Source: Pseudidiomarina salinarum (GTDB lineage Bacteria; Pseudomonadota; Gammaproteobacteria; Enterobacterales; Alteromonadaceae). From it: a stretch of DNA of 64,000 nucleotides. The stretch is from NCBI RefSeq assembly GCF_000753715.1, contig NZ_JPER01000001.1, positions 248,001 through 312,000 of the forward strand. The letters are read 5' to 3'. Below, piece by piece: positions 41,987-52,872 of this stretch (the stretch's first letter is position 1; each line of letters starts with the position of its first letter). A program made the translations under genes and the position numbers. The notes below the pieces were generated by a model. It saw only the letters and a list, made by a program, of their open reading frames with translations. It was not told the origin of the DNA and ran no database searches.

Positions 41987-43933
41987 TTAGCGGGTGCCGT
42001 CGCCTAAGTGTTTAGTGAAGAACACATCGAGGCTATTATACAGATCAAACTTGTTGGGTTCGAGCTGAAAGCCGTGGCCTTCGTCACGGAGCATGGATTG
42101 GTAGGGGATCTTCGCTTTATCGAGGGCATCGGTCAGGGCTTCATATTGCGCCATAGGTACCCGAACGTCGTCTTCGCCATGCACGATATAGAGCGCGGCT
42201 TTGATTTTGTCGACGTTAAATGCCGGTGAGTTGGCTTGGAGTTCGGCTTGATCATCGCCAAGGACATGAGATAAATATTTTCTGCCGCTTTCCCGGCCCG
42301 GAATATCGCCGGTCGTTTTCATTACCGGCAGTGAATACACGCCCACGTAACCAACGGCACACTGATAGAGGTCTGGTTCACGTATAACGCCCATCATTGA
42401 TGCATAGCCGCCGTAACTGCCACCATAAATACAGATGTGGTCTTTATCCGCATAACCCTGCTCAATCGCCCACAAGGTCGCATCCGTCACGTCATTCTGC
42501 ATTTCGCGGCCCCATTTACGGTAGCCGGCTTCTTCGAATAGCTGGCCGTAACCGCCGGAACCACGAAAGTTCACCTGCAGAACGGCAAAGCCGCGGTTAG
42601 CGAAGAACTGATTCTCTGCGCTGAATCCCCAACGATCAAAGGGGCCATGCGGGCCACCATGAACATTAACGATTAATCGCTTAACTTGAGCCTCATCATG
42701 CGCTTGCGGAATCGTCAGATAGCCGTTGAGCCGGAGACCATCGCGGGCCTCGATGTTAAAAGGTGTTACTTCCGCCATATCGGCCGGGTTAAGCTTAGGG
42801 TTTGGTGAGGCGATATAGCTGGCTTCCAGGGTATCGGTGTTAAACAGATAATATTCGCCCGCATTTCGATCGGAGCTTACCGCTACTACAGCCTGGGTCT
42901 TGTCTTCGGTCAGACTGGTGAGTGTTACGCGCTGTCCGGGAAATGATGCTTCCAGCCGTTTTAGTAGCTGTGCCGACTTACTATCATCAACATACACGCG
43001 GCGGAAATAGTCAGGCATAAATTCAAAACCTACGATAGCGCCGTTCATTCCATACACCGGGCCCATCACGTTGGAAACGGGATCATCGGCTACCGCCGTC
43101 ATATCGCCCGTGAGGGTGTCGAATTTATAGATCGCCGTGGTTTTGCTGTCGTGATCAGAAATCAGGTAGGCGTAGCGCTCATCTTCGGTGAAACCACCAA
43201 AGCTAAGGTTTTTGCCTTTCTCGAAGTTGCTGATATCGAATTCTTTCCATTCTGCTGATCCGAGTGGTTTGTAGTACAGCCACAGTGAACCATCGCCATA
43301 CTCGTCGTCACGCTCTTCTTCATAAGCGTAGGCTGCCCGCAGTTCACCGCTATTATCCGTGATCAGGCTATTGGCGCGGGGGGGCTGATCAGCGAGATAG
43401 TAAAGCCGGCCATCGTTAACGTTCATTCGATGAGCCTTCATTTCGCCATCGTCTGCATAATGAAATTTACCGATCAGGATATGCTCCGGATCCTCAGGCC
43501 ATAAATGCAGGAGACGGTAACCTGTCCGACCCCATTTAAAGAGTTCGCGACGGTTACTGCCATCAACATTGGCGCCGTAGAGACTGGGAACGCCGCCTTT
43601 TTCATCCAGGAAACCGACAAACTTAGAGCCCTCAAAAATAATTCGCTCGTTATTAACCCAGTTAATATTGCTAAAGCGGATATTGTCGCCAAAGGCAAAG
43701 CTGGTGGTCACCTTGCGCTGTTCGCGGTCGAAGATGATGATTTTATCGCGACTGCCTTCGCTGGATTTAATAGCAAAGTGGCGGCCGTCGGGCGAAATAT
43801 GAACGCCGTTGTACACCGCGTTACTAAAAAAATCCTCGACTGGGAACTCTTTCGGTTGGGCGTTGGCCGAGAGGGAAGCACTGCTCAGCATCAGAGCGAA
43901 CAGCAGGGTTAAAAAATGAGTCAGGCGCGTCAT
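41987..43933 (-). CDS. Secreted S9 family prolyl-oligopeptidase-like peptidase
   Basis: The 648-residue protein has a signal peptide (to about ASLSANAQ), an N-terminal beta-propeller (~30-390) and an alpha/beta-hydrolase domain. The nucleophile is Ser506 in YGGSYGGYASM; the acid and base are likely in HGEDDVRVP and RDEGHGFQL. The VHGGPHGP oxyanion strand is present. It is probably periplasmic and trims peptides, consistent with the subtilase and TonB receptors in the same window. A terminator lies between rpsT and this gene, so it has its own promoter. No frameshift is seen. Confidence 0.93.
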   Translation of the reverse strand: MTRLTHFLTLLFALMLSSASLSANAQPKEFPVEDFFSNAVYNGVHISPDGRHFAIKSSEGSRDKIIIFDREQRKVTTSFAFGDNIRFSNINWVNNERIIFEGSKFVGFLDEKGGVPSLYGANVDGSNRRELFKWGRTGYRLLHLWPEDPEHILIGKFHYADDGEMKAHRMNVNDGRLYYLADQPPRANSLITDNSGELRAAYAYEEERDDEYGDGSLWLYYKPLGSAEWKEFDISNFEKGKNLSFGGFTEDERYAYLISDHDSKTTAIYKFDTLTGDMTAVADDPVSNVMGPVYGMNGAIVGFEFMPDYFRRVYVDDSKSAQLLKRLEASFPGQRVTLTSLTEDKTQAVVAVSSDRNAGEYYLFNTDTLEASYIASPNPKLNPADMAEVTPFNIEARDGLRLNGYLTIPQAHDEAQVKRLIVNVHGGPHGPFDRWGFSAENQFFANRGFAVLQVNFRGSGGYGQLFEEAGYRKWGREMQNDVTDATLWAIEQGYADKDHICIYGGSYGGYASMMGVIREPDLYQCAVGYVGVYSLPVMKTTGDIPGRESGRKYLSHVLGDDQAELQANSPAFNVDKIKAALYIVHGEDDVRVPMAQYEALTDALDKAKIPYQSMLRDEGHGFQLEPNKFDLYNSLDVFFTKHLGDGTR

Positions 43934-44037
43934 AGCTGGGAAGTCTCCACTGGTGCAGGTTTATTATCGTTATTGTTAGAGAGCAACATTATGACAACAA
44001 AGGTAGGCAAATAGAAGGCAGGCGGGGCTGAAAGGTA

Positions 44038-44069
44038 TAAAAAAACCGGCCACAGGCCGGTTTTTTTGT
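44038..44069 (-). terminator. Terminator after rpsT
   Basis: AAAACCGGCC and GGCCGGTTTT pair around a 3-nt loop, with A and T runs on both sides, 38 bp after the end of rpsT. It is strong enough to stop in either direction; here it separates rpsT from the downstream S9 peptidase gene on the same strand. Confidence 0.9.
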
Positions 44070-44106
44070 AACTAACTGTGAAGTTAGTTTCGATACACGA
44101 AGCGTC

Positions 44107-44367
44107 TTAAAGCGATTTGATTTTCGCAGTCAAACGGCTCTTGTGCCGGGCAGCCTTATTTTTGTCGATAAGGCCTTTGGTCGCATAACGATCCAGAACT
44201 GGTTGAAGACTAGTAAATGACTGTTCAGCAGTAGCTTTATCGCCTGCCTCGATGGCAGCAGTTACTTTCTTCAACAAGGTACGCATCATTGAGCGACGGC
44301 TCGCGTTATGGCGACGGTTTTTTTCCGCTTGCACCGCGCGCTTTTTCGCAGACTTAATGTTAGCCAA
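44107..44367 (-). CDS. rpsT: 30S ribosomal protein S20
   Basis: The 86-residue S20 protein is complete: [17 protein letters not shown] at the N-terminus and [18 protein letters not shown] at the C-terminus. The start codon is TTG at 44367 with AGGAG about 7 nt before it; E. coli rpsT also uses UUG, and this weak start is tied to its autogenous control. Here the same design is kept. A promoter is visible upstream (listed separately) and a terminator downstream, so it is monocistronic. It lies divergent from the DUF885 gene and murJ. Confidence 0.98.
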   Translation of the reverse strand: MANIKSAKKRAVQAEKNRRHNASRRSMMRTLLKKVTAAIEAGDKATAEQSFTSLQPVLDRYATKGLIDKNKAARHKSRLTAKIKSL

Positions 44368-44418
44368 GGTGAACTCCTAAAATTCGTTATCAGATCGCGT
44401 GTGTTTATTAGGGCGGGG

Positions 44419-44447
44419 AATATGCCTGTTTTTGGCTTTAAAGTCAA
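44419..44447 (-). promoter_or_regulatory. Sigma-70 promoter for rpsT
   Basis: On the minus strand TTGACT (44447-44442) is followed after 17 bp by CATATT (44424-44419), giving a leader of about 45 nt before the TTG start. Confidence 0.55.
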
Positions 44448-44591
44448 GCGTGAGATTGGATATTTGGACTGTTTTAGTAAGCTACGCGTTAAAACACAGA
44501 TGCAAGTTACTGGCCGATTAGGTTATTATCGAACGTCAGGCGCTACAAATAATAATAATCCGGCTGCGGCCAGTCACTATCGGGGTTTCTT

Positions 44592-46403
44592 ATGTGGAAA
44601 TGGACTAAACGGGGCTTAGCGACTGTGGTCGTTGTGGGCGCCATACTCATTATTAATGCGATTTGGTTTAAGCCGTTTTCAATTCGCGTGTTTTATGACC
44701 GCACTATGTTAGATACCGCGATGAATTCACCGCAGTTGCTGACCCAGCTGCGGATTCTGGAAGGCTTTGGTTTTCGTGGTCACAACGCTGAGCTGGATAA
44801 CCTGTCGCCGGCGGTGCGCGCTGAACGCATGGATAAGCTGCGCGAGAATTATGAAACCTTCCGCTCTTATGATCGCGAAGGGCGTACCGGCCAGGATCTG
44901 ATCTCCTACGATATTTTTGACTACTTCCTCAGCACCATGATTGAGGGCGAGCGCTGGCAGTGGCACGGCTATCCGATTACCCAGCTAAGTGGTGTGCATA
45001 CCAACCTGCCATCGTTTTTGTCAGACATGCATCAGGTTAGCGATGACACTGACGCTGAGCATTATGTGAGCCGGCTCAATGCTGTTGATCTGCAGTTTTC
45101 ACAGCTGCTGGAAGATCTCGAAATACGCACTGAAAAAGGCATTATTCCGCCGCGCTTTGTGATCGATGCGGTGATTAGCCAGATGGAAACCATCATGGAG
45201 CCGGCACCGGCTGATAATATGATGGTGACCTCGTTCGCTAAGAAGCTTGAACAAACTGAGCTGACCGCGGCCGAGCAACAGGATTTTCTGAAGCAGGCTG
45301 AAGTTGCGATGGAAGTATCTGTGTATCCGGCTTACCGTCGCTTGCATACATACTTCGTGCAACTGGCGCCGCTGGCGACCAATGACGCCGGCGTCTGGAA
45401 ATTGCCGGATGGCGAAGCCTATTACGCTTATATGCTGAAGCAGAATACCACCACGGATCTGAACCCTGATGAAGTGCATCAGATTGGTCTGAGTGAAGTG
45501 GCGCGTATTCATGCGGAAATGCGGGCTATTTTTGATCAGCTGGGGCATCCGGCGGACGTCAGCATCGGCGCGTTATTACAGCGGATGAATGAAGACCCGC
45601 AGTTCCTGTATCCGGATACCGACGCCGGCCGCGAGCAGATCCTGGCCGACTACACGGCTATTGTGGATGACATTTATACCTATATTGATCCGGCCTTCCG
45701 CAGTAAGCCAGAAGCCGGGCTGGAAGTGGTGCGGGTACCCCAGTATGCTGAGAAGAACGCACCGGGCGCTTATTACCAGCGGCCGGCGCTGGACGGCTCC
45801 CGGCCGGGCCGTTTTTATGCCAACCTGTACGATATCAAGGCCACGCCGAAATACGGCATGAAAACCCTGACCGTGCATGAAGGGGTGCCGGGGCATCATT
45901 ATCAGCTGGCGTTGCAGCAGGAAATGACCGGGCTGCCGATTTTCCGTTCTTTTATGCCGTTTTCAGTTCACGCCGAAGGCTGGGCGCTGTATACCGAGCA
46001 GCTGATGGCGGATCTGGGCTTTTATGAGAACGACCCCCACGGTGATCTGGGCCGGCTGCAGGCGGAACTGTTCCGCGCTATCCGGCTGGTGGTCGATACC
46101 GGTATCCACGCCAAGCGCTGGACCCGCGAAGAGGCCATTGACTATATGGCGTCGCAGGGCGGCATGACGATTTCCGATGTGACCTCTGAAATTGAGCGTT
46201 ATATCGTCTGGCCTGGTCAGGCGACCTCGTACAAGATTGGCATGCTGAAATTTGTCGAGCTGCGCGAAAAAGCGCGGACCGAACTGGGCGATGCGTTTGA
46301 CCTGCGTGACTTCCATGACGTGGTGCTGACCAGCGGCGGTATGCCGCTGGATGTGCTGGAGCGGTTAATTGATGATTACATCGCTGACAAGAAAGCAGGT
46401 TAA
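44592..46403 (+). CDS. DUF885 family membrane-anchored putative metallo-peptidase
   Basis: The 603-residue protein has an N-terminal membrane anchor (LATVVVVGAILIINAIWF) and the DUF885 fold. The conserved VHEGVPGHHYQ holds His429, Glu430 and His435, and downstream is AEGWALYTEQLM. Together these suggest a zinc site. Family members are exported and are presumed hydrolases of peptides or cell-wall fragments, though no activity is established for most. It lies 6 bp before murJ, between rpsT and murJ, where most gammaproteobacteria have no gene. Co-transcription with murJ is likely. Confidence 0.85.
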   Translation: MWKWTKRGLATVVVVGAILIINAIWFKPFSIRVFYDRTMLDTAMNSPQLLTQLRILEGFGFRGHNAELDNLSPAVRAERMDKLRENYETFRSYDREGRTGQDLISYDIFDYFLSTMIEGERWQWHGYPITQLSGVHTNLPSFLSDMHQVSDDTDAEHYVSRLNAVDLQFSQLLEDLEIRTEKGIIPPRFVIDAVISQMETIMEPAPADNMMVTSFAKKLEQTELTAAEQQDFLKQAEVAMEVSVYPAYRRLHTYFVQLAPLATNDAGVWKLPDGEAYYAYMLKQNTTTDLNPDEVHQIGLSEVARIHAEMRAIFDQLGHPADVSIGALLQRMNEDPQFLYPDTDAGREQILADYTAIVDDIYTYIDPAFRSKPEAGLEVVRVPQYAEKNAPGAYYQRPALDGSRPGRFYANLYDIKATPKYGMKTLTVHEGVPGHHYQLALQQEMTGLPIFRSFMPFSVHAEGWALYTEQLMADLGFYENDPHGDLGRLQAELFRAIRLVVDTGIHAKRWTREEAIDYMASQGGMTISDVTSEIERYIVWPGQATSYKIGMLKFVELREKARTELGDAFDLRDFHDVVLTSGGMPLDVLERLIDDYIADKKAG

Positions 46404-46409
46404 GTCGCT

Positions 46410-47975
46410 TTGAGTCGTAAACTGGCACGGTCAGGCGTTGTCGTCAGCGCCATGACCTTTGTTTCGCGGGTGCTGGGACTGGCCCGCGATGTGGTCATTG
46501 CCAACCTGATGGGTGCCGGTGCGGCTGCCGATGTATTTTTCTTTGCCAATAAAATCCCGAATTTTTTACGCCGGCTGTTTGCAGAGGGGGCTTTTGCCCA
46601 GGCTTTTGTGCCGGTACTCACCGAATACAAACAGGGCCATCCGCTGGATGTGCAGCGGCTGCTGATTGCCCGGGTGTCGGGCACCTTAGGCACTATAGTC
46701 ACCATAGTGACCCTGCTTGGCGTGATTTTGTCGCCGGTGGTGGCGGCCCTGTTCGGCATGGGCTGGTTTCTGGACTGGTATCACGACGGGCCCCAGGGCC
46801 ATAAGTATGTGCTGGCGTCAGACCTGCTGCGCATTACCTTTCCGTATCTGTGGTTTGTTACTTTCGCGGCACTGGCCGGGGCTATATTAAATACCCTGGG
46901 CAAGTTCGCGGTGGCGGCTTTTACCCCGGTGTTTCTCAACGTTGCTATTATCGCCGCCGCTATCTGGCTGGCGCCGTATTTTGAGCAGCCCGAGTACGCC
47001 CTGGCCTGGGGTGTGTTCTTTGGTGGCTTGCTGCAGTTTTTATTCCAGTTGCCGTTTATCCGCCGCGCCGGCATGCTGACCCGGCCCCAGTGGGGCTGGC
47101 GTGATCCCGGCGTGACCAAAATCCGCAAGCTGATGATCCCGGCGTTGTTCGGGGTGTCGGTAAGCCAGATCAACCTGCTGCTGGATACCTTTATTGCCAG
47201 CTTTCTGATGAGCGGTTCGATCAGCTGGCTGTATTACTCCGACCGGTTGCTGGAGTTCCCCCTGGGCTTATTTGGCATCGCCATCGCCACAGTGATTCTG
47301 CCGGCGCTGTCGAGCCGCCATGTGGATAAGTCATCCGACGAATTCAGCCGCACCCTCGACTGGGGGCTCCGCACCGTGATCCTGCTGGGGCTGCCGGCCA
47401 TGACCGGCTTGCTGGTGCTGGCCGAACCGATGCTGATGGTGCTGTTTATGCGCGGCGAGTTTACTCCGGAAGACGCGCGGCTGGCATCCTACAGTCTGTA
47501 CGCCTACGGCAGCGGGTTGCTGAGCTTTATGCTGGTGAAGGTGCTGGCGACGGGCTTTTATTCACGCCAGGACACCAAACGTCCGGTGCGCTACGGCATT
47601 ATCGCCATGGTGTCGAATATGGTGCTGAACCTGGTGTTTGCGATTCCCTTTGGTTACGTTGGCCTGGCCATCGCGACCTCGATATCGGCGGCGATTAACG
47701 CCGGCTTACTGGGTTATAACCTGTGGCGTGATGGCGTGCTGAAACGCTACCCCGGCACGTTAACTTATATCGCTAAAGTGGTGGTTGGCTGCGCGGCCAT
47801 TGTGGCTGCGGTCTGGTATCTGAGTCCGTCGCGCGACTGGTGGCTCACGGCTGAGATCTGGCCGCGTATCGGCCAGTTAAGCATGCTGATTGGCGCGGGT
47901 GCCGGTGCTTACGGCCTGACCCTGCTGCTGCTGCGGATCCGCGTCAAGGTACCCAAAACGGTCATTAAGAAATAA
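46410..47975 (+). CDS. murJ: Lipid II flippase MurJ
   Basis: MurJ moves lipid II across the inner membrane for peptidoglycan synthesis. The 521-residue protein has about fourteen helices and the family N-terminus SRVLGLARDVVIANLMGAG, with NFLRRLFAEGAFAQAFVPVL directly after. The start is TTG at 46410, where the protein lines up with E. coli MurJ as I remember it; AGGT lies 10 nt before. The gene starts 6 bp after the DUF885 stop. Length and motif content are normal. Confidence 0.95.
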   Translation: MSRKLARSGVVVSAMTFVSRVLGLARDVVIANLMGAGAAADVFFFANKIPNFLRRLFAEGAFAQAFVPVLTEYKQGHPLDVQRLLIARVSGTLGTIVTIVTLLGVILSPVVAALFGMGWFLDWYHDGPQGHKYVLASDLLRITFPYLWFVTFAALAGAILNTLGKFAVAAFTPVFLNVAIIAAAIWLAPYFEQPEYALAWGVFFGGLLQFLFQLPFIRRAGMLTRPQWGWRDPGVTKIRKLMIPALFGVSVSQINLLLDTFIASFLMSGSISWLYYSDRLLEFPLGLFGIAIATVILPALSSRHVDKSSDEFSRTLDWGLRTVILLGLPAMTGLLVLAEPMLMVLFMRGEFTPEDARLASYSLYAYGSGLLSFMLVKVLATGFYSRQDTKRPVRYGIIAMVSNMVLNLVFAIPFGYVGLAIATSISAAINAGLLGYNLWRDGVLKRYPGTLTYIAKVVVGCAAIVAAVWYLSPSRDWWLTAEIWPRIGQLSMLIGAGAGAYGLTLLLLRIRVKVPKTVIKK

Positions 47976-48013
47976 CCCGCGGTGGCCTAAGCATTCATTA
48001 TCGGTTGTCAGGC

Positions 48014-48022
48014 TGCTATAAT
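48014..48022 (+). promoter_or_regulatory. Extended -10 promoter element for ribF
   Basis: TGC followed by TATAAT (48017-48022) is a consensus extended -10 box, 45 bp before the ribF start. The hexamer 17 bp before it, TTCATT, is a poor -35 box. Inverted arms GCTGC and GCAGC flank the hexamer. Confidence 0.45.
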
Positions 48023-48066
48023 CGGCAGCTTAGCTGAAGCGACATAACGAGATTATATTCCCGACT

Positions 48067-48996
48067 ATGCAACTCATTCGTGGGATCCATAACATTCGCC
48101 GCGAACATCGCGGCTGCGTGCTGACTATTGGCAACTTTGACGGCGTACACCTGGGCCACCAGGCGGTGCTGGCGCAGGTGACTGAGCAGGCCCGGCAGCG
48201 CGCTTCCGCCGCAGCGGTGATGACCTTTGAACCACAGCCCCAGGAATTGTTTCAGCCCGACAAAGCCCCGGCCCGTCTGACGAATTTCCGCGAAAAACAT
48301 CTGGCGCTGCGCGAGCGCGGTATTGATCGCCATATTGTGATCGAATTTAATCGCAAGTTTGCCAACCTGCCGGCCAGTACTTTTATTGAAAAGGTTCTGG
48401 TGGAACAGCTGGGCGTTGAGTTTCTGGTAGTGGGCGATGATTTTCGTTTCGGCAAAGACCGCGAAGGCGACTTTGCGCTGTTGCAGCGTGCCGGCAAGGA
48501 CCTGGGGTTTGAGGTGGTGGATACCCGTAGTTACCGGCAGCAGCAACAGCGGGTCAGCAGCACCGCTATCCGCACTGCCCTGAAAGCCGGCGATTTTGCT
48601 GAAGCCGAAGCCATGCTGGGCCGGCCTTACGCGTTCTGCGGCCGGGTAGTACACGGCGAGAAGAAAGGCCGTACCATTGGCTTCCCCACGGCGAATATCC
48701 GCTTACACCGGCTGCGTAGCCCCTTGCAGGGCGTATTTGCGGTACGGGTGCGACTTGCCGGTGGTGATGAGCTGCTGGATGGTGTAGCGAATGTCGGTCG
48801 CCGGCCTACGGTGAAAGGCACAGTCGAACAGCTGGAAGTACACTTGTTTGACTATGAGGGTGAGCTCTACGGCCGGCAGCTGGAAGTGATTCCGGTGGCG
48901 GCGATACGCCCGGAACAAAAATTTGCCGATTTTGCTGATTTACGTGAACAAATTAAAGCCGATGCAGAGGTAGCCCGATCCCTGCTGCGCAGGTAG
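48067..48996 (+). CDS. ribF: Bifunctional riboflavin kinase / FAD synthetase
   Basis: RibF makes FMN and FAD from riboflavin. The 309-residue protein has the adenylyltransferase N-domain ([17 protein letters not shown] at ~20, [10 protein letters not shown] at ~162) and the riboflavin kinase C-domain ([19 protein letters not shown] at ~197). It lies in the conserved murJ-ribF-ileS-lspA order. No strong Shine-Dalgarno is visible before this ATG, but the protein lines up with the family from the first residue. Confidence 0.96.
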   Translation: MQLIRGIHNIRREHRGCVLTIGNFDGVHLGHQAVLAQVTEQARQRASAAAVMTFEPQPQELFQPDKAPARLTNFREKHLALRERGIDRHIVIEFNRKFANLPASTFIEKVLVEQLGVEFLVVGDDFRFGKDREGDFALLQRAGKDLGFEVVDTRSYRQQQQRVSSTAIRTALKAGDFAEAEAMLGRPYAFCGRVVHGEKKGRTIGFPTANIRLHRLRSPLQGVFAVRVRLAGGDELLDGVANVGRRPTVKGTVEQLEVHLFDYEGELYGRQLEVIPVAAIRPEQKFADFADLREQIKADAEVARSLLRR

Positions 48997-49057
48997 AATA
49001 CCCCTATTGTTAATACGCTGGCGCAAACAGCCCGATGATGATCAAACAGGAAGCCTG

Positions 49058-51910
49058 ATGACTGACTATAAACACACGCTTAACTTGCCGGACACTGAGT
49101 TTCCGATGCGCGGTAACCTGGCGCAGCGTGAACCGCAGATGCTGGAACAGTGGTATGCCGACGATGTGTACGGCCTGGTGCGCAATGCCAAGGCAGGCCA
49201 GCCGGTGTTTATAGTGCACGACGGACCTCCGTATGCGAACGGGCAGATCCACATTGGCCATGCGGTCAATAAGATCTTAAAAGACATTATCGTGAAGGCC
49301 AAAACCCTCAGTGACTTTGACGCGCCTTACGTGCCGGGCTGGGACTGCCATGGCCTGCCGATTGAGCTGCAGGTTGAGAAGAAATACGGCAAGCCGGGTA
49401 AGAAACTGACCGTGGCTGAGTTCCGTCAGCATTGCCGGGATTACGCGATGACGCAGGTTGAAGCGCAGCGCGAGGATTTTAAACGGCTGGGCGTGTTCGG
49501 CGACTGGGATAATCCTTACCTGACCATGAACCCGCAGCAGGAAGCTGACAGCCTGCGGGCGCTGGGCAAGATCATTGCCAACGGCCATATGGAGCAAGGC
49601 TTTAAGCCGGTGCACTGGTGTACCGACTGTGGCTCGGCGTTGGCTGAAGCTGAAGTGGAATATCAGGACAAGCGTTCGCCGGCGATTGATGTCAGCTACC
49701 GCGTTGTTGATGAAGCGCGGGTGCTGAGCGCATTTGACCATCCGGCGGAGCATGCCGGTGAAGGCGAAGTGGCCATGGTGATCTGGACCACCACGCCGTG
49801 GACGATTCCGGCCAGCCGCGCGGTGTCTGTGCATCCGGGTCTGGATTACGCATTAGTGCAGGTTGAAGCGACCGACGAGCGTCCGGCCCAGCGACTGATT
49901 GTCGCCACCGATCTGGTGACTTCGGTGATGGAGCGCTGGAACATCAGCCATTATCACAATCTGGGCTATGCCAAGGGTGAAGCGCTGGAACTGATGCAGT
50001 TGCACCATCCGCTGTTTGACCACCAACTGCCGGTGATCCTGGGCGAGCACGTGACGACGGAATCAGGTACCGGCTGTGTGCATACCGCGCCGGGCCATGG
50101 TGTGGACGACTTTATCGTCGGTAAGCGCTATAACATCGAAGTCTATAACCCGGTGGGTGATAACGGCGTGTACAAAGACGACACCCCGATGTTTGCCGGT
50201 CAGCACGTGATGAAAGCTAACCCCAATATTGTTGATGCGCTGCAGGAAGCCGGACGGCTGGTTCACCATGAAGCTTATAACCATTCGTATCCGCATTGCT
50301 GGCGCCATAAAACGCCAATTATTTTCCGTGCCACGCCGCAGTGGTTTATCAGCATGGACAAAGAAGGCCTGCGCAGCAAAGCGCTGAACGAAATCAAACA
50401 GGTTCGCTGGGTGCCGGAATGGGGCCAGAGCCGCATTGAAAGCATGATCGACGGCCGGCCCGACTGGTGTATTTCACGCCAGCGCACCTGGGGCAACCCG
50501 ATTGCGGTGTTTGTGAACCGCGATACCGATGAACTGCACCCGCGTACCCTGGAGTTGCTGGAGCAGGTTGCTCAGCGCATCGAAAAAGATGGCGTGCAGG
50601 CCTGGTTTGACCTGGAGCCGGCGGAGTTGCTGGGCGAAGAGGAAGCGAAAAAATACCGCAAGGTAACCGATACCCTGGATGTCTGGTTTGACTCGGGTGT
50701 GACCCATGAAGCCGTGCTGAATAAGGTCGACGGCCTGCAGTGGCCGGCGGATTTGTACCTGGAAGGTTCGGATCAGCATCGCGGCTGGTTCCAGTCATCG
50801 CTGCTGACCGGCGTTGCCATGTATGAAAAGGCGCCGTACAAGCAAGTACTTACTCACGGTTTTACCGTTGACGGTCAGGGCCGCAAGATGTCCAAGTCTA
50901 TCGGTAACGTGGTCGCGCCCCAGGAAGTCATGAACAAGCTGGGTGGCGATATCCTGCGGCTGTGGGTTGCGGCGACGGATTACTCGGCGGAGATGACAGT
51001 TTCTGATGAGATCCTGAAGCGGGCGGCGGACAGCTACCGGCGTATCCGCAATACCGCGCGCTTCCTGCTGTCGAACATCAATGAATTTGAACCGTCGCAG
51101 CACGCCGTTGAGCCTGACGATATGGTCGACATCGATCGCTGGATTGTGGCCCGTGCCATGGCGCTGCAGGACGAGTTGCTGAATGCTTATGATGACTACC
51201 AGTTCCATGTGGTGGTACAGAAAATCATGCACTTCTGCTCGATTGAGCTGGGCAGCTTCTATCTGGACGTAATTAAAGATCGTCAGTACACCGCTAAGCG
51301 TGACAGTGTGGCACGGCGTTCATGTCAGACGGCGATGTACCATATCGCCGAGGCGCTGGTACGCTGGCTGATGCCGATCTGTAACTTTACCGCTCAGGAA
51401 ATCTGGCAGGCGCTGCCGGCCACCCTGGCCGACGGCAGCAAGCGTGATAAGTACGTATTTGCGCAGGTCTGGTACCGCGGTGCCGACAACATCGAAGTCA
51501 GTGACGAAGACAACGCGTTCTGGCAGCAGCTGCTGGAGATCCGTGATGAGGTGAACCGGGCGCTGGAGCAGGCCCGTCGCGATGAAGTGATTGGCGGCTC
51601 GCTGCAGGCGGAATTAACCTTGTACGCACAGCAGGAACTGGCCGACAAACTGAAAAGTCTGGGCGAGGAACTGCGCTTTGCGCTGCTGACGTCTGCGGTG
51701 AAGGTGGAAGTCAGCACCAAGCCACCGGCCACAGCAAAAGAAACTGAAATTGAAGGGCTGTGGGTACAGGTTGCCAAATCGCCTTACGTGAAGTGCGAGC
51801 GCTGCTGGCACCATCGTCCGGAAGTGGGCACCATTGATTCCCACCCAACCCTGTGTAAGCGTTGCGTCAGTAATGTCGCCGGCGCCGGTGAGGAACGTCA
51901 TTTTGCCTGA
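49058..51910 (+). CDS. ileS: Isoleucyl-tRNA synthetase
   Basis: IleS charges tRNA-Ile. The 950-residue protein has [19 protein letters not shown] (HIGH), the editing domain with [22 protein letters not shown] (KMSKS), and the C-terminal zinc-binding CERCWHH ... CKRC pairs. I start at ATG 49058, with AGGAAG 6-7 nt upstream; a TTG at 49007 would add 17 unsupported residues. The lspA start lies at or over its stop codon. Confidence 0.97.
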   Translation: MTDYKHTLNLPDTEFPMRGNLAQREPQMLEQWYADDVYGLVRNAKAGQPVFIVHDGPPYANGQIHIGHAVNKILKDIIVKAKTLSDFDAPYVPGWDCHGLPIELQVEKKYGKPGKKLTVAEFRQHCRDYAMTQVEAQREDFKRLGVFGDWDNPYLTMNPQQEADSLRALGKIIANGHMEQGFKPVHWCTDCGSALAEAEVEYQDKRSPAIDVSYRVVDEARVLSAFDHPAEHAGEGEVAMVIWTTTPWTIPASRAVSVHPGLDYALVQVEATDERPAQRLIVATDLVTSVMERWNISHYHNLGYAKGEALELMQLHHPLFDHQLPVILGEHVTTESGTGCVHTAPGHGVDDFIVGKRYNIEVYNPVGDNGVYKDDTPMFAGQHVMKANPNIVDALQEAGRLVHHEAYNHSYPHCWRHKTPIIFRATPQWFISMDKEGLRSKALNEIKQVRWVPEWGQSRIESMIDGRPDWCISRQRTWGNPIAVFVNRDTDELHPRTLELLEQVAQRIEKDGVQAWFDLEPAELLGEEEAKKYRKVTDTLDVWFDSGVTHEAVLNKVDGLQWPADLYLEGSDQHRGWFQSSLLTGVAMYEKAPYKQVLTHGFTVDGQGRKMSKSIGNVVAPQEVMNKLGGDILRLWVAATDYSAEMTVSDEILKRAADSYRRIRNTARFLLSNINEFEPSQHAVEPDDMVDIDRWIVARAMALQDELLNAYDDYQFHVVVQKIMHFCSIELGSFYLDVIKDRQYTAKRDSVARRSCQTAMYHIAEALVRWLMPICNFTAQEIWQALPATLADGSKRDKYVFAQVWYRGADNIEVSDEDNAFWQQLLEIRDEVNRALEQARRDEVIGGSLQAELTLYAQQELADKLKSLGEELRFALLTSAVKVEVSTKPPATAKETEIEGLWVQVAKSPYVKCERCWHHRPEVGTIDSHPTLCKRCVSNVAGAGEERHFA

Positions 51911-51911
51911 T

Positions 51912-52409
51912 ATGAAAGCTATTAAGCAGGCTTCGGGTCTGCGCTTTTTGTGGCTGACGCTGGCGCTGATTGTGCTGGATCAGTTGACCAAGCAGTGGGT
52001 GATCCGGGTGTTTGATCTCTACGAAAGCATCAACGTGATGCCTTTTGTGGATTTCACCTACGTGCGTAACTACGGTGCGGCTTTTAGCTTTCTGGCGGAT
52101 CAGAGCGGCTGGCAGCGCTGGCTGTTCACTGGCCTGGCGATTGCGGTGAGTATTGTGCTGATCATCTGGCTGCGGCGTAATGCTGCCAGCTTATGGCGTC
52201 AGAACCTGGCGTTTGCGCTGATCCTGGCCGGGGCCCTTGGCAACGTGCTGGACCGCATGATGTATGGTTACGTTATTGATTTTATCGATGTTCACGCCAA
52301 CGGTTGGCACTGGCCAGCGTTTAATATCGCCGATATGGCGATTTCTGTGGGCGCGGTATTGATGTTACTGGAAGCCTTTTTTGAACAGCGTCAGGAGCCG
52401 GCAAAATGA
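51912..52409 (+). CDS. lspA: Lipoprotein signal peptidase
   Basis: LspA removes signal peptides from prolipoproteins at the inner membrane. The 165-residue protein has four hydrophobic helices and the two catalytic aspartates in GNVLDRMMYGYVIDFIDV and FNIADMAISVG. I list ATG 51912, one base after the ileS stop codon. An in-frame TTG at 51903 inside ileS has a better-spaced AGGA (51891-51894) and may be the real start, adding three residues. Its stop overlaps the next start (ATGA). Confidence 0.95.
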   Translation: MKAIKQASGLRFLWLTLALIVLDQLTKQWVIRVFDLYESINVMPFVDFTYVRNYGAAFSFLADQSGWQRWLFTGLAIAVSIVLIIWLRRNAASLWRQNLAFALILAGALGNVLDRMMYGYVIDFIDVHANGWHWPAFNIADMAISVGAVLMLLEAFFEQRQEPAK

Positions 52410-52849
52410 TCAAGCGTCTGCCAATTGAACATGGCCGTGAAGTGGTCCTGCATTTTACTATTAAGCTCAGTGATGACTCGGTTGCCGACAGCACCAAAAT
52501 GAGCGGTAAGCCGGCGAAATGCCGGATGGGCGATGGCTCGCTGACGGATAATTTTGAAGCTTGTCTGGTGGGCCTGCGGGCCGGCGATGAGCGTGAGTTC
52601 GAGCTGGCACCCGAAGATGCCTTTGGTGAGCCGAACCGTGATAATATTTATCAGGTCGACCGCACCAAGTTCACCGACCAGACCAAGCCGGAAGTGGGTG
52701 CTATTATCGCCTTTACCCAACCTGATGGCACGGATTTACCGGGTATTGTGCGGGCGGTGAACGAGCGGTTTGTGACCATAGATTTTAACCATCCGCTGGC
52801 TGGCCAGCGGGTGCGGTTTGCCGTCGAAATTATTGAAGTAAATCCGTAA
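52406..52849 (+). CDS. fkpB: FKBP-type peptidyl-prolyl isomerase (SlpA)
   Basis: The 147-residue protein is a SlpA/FkpB-type isomerase: N-terminal FTIKLSDDSVADST, CRMGDGSLTDNFE, LRAGDEREFELAPEDAFGEP and a C-terminal HPLAGQRVRFAVEII. It acts in the cytoplasm on proline bonds. The start overlaps the lspA stop by 4 bp, and ispH follows 23 bp later. Confidence 0.95.
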   Translation: MIKRLPIEHGREVVLHFTIKLSDDSVADSTKMSGKPAKCRMGDGSLTDNFEACLVGLRAGDEREFELAPEDAFGEPNRDNIYQVDRTKFTDQTKPEVGAIIAFTQPDGTDLPGIVRAVNERFVTIDFNHPLAGQRVRFAVEIIEVNP

Positions 52850-52872
52850 GGTAAACCCGTAAGGAGGGGACT

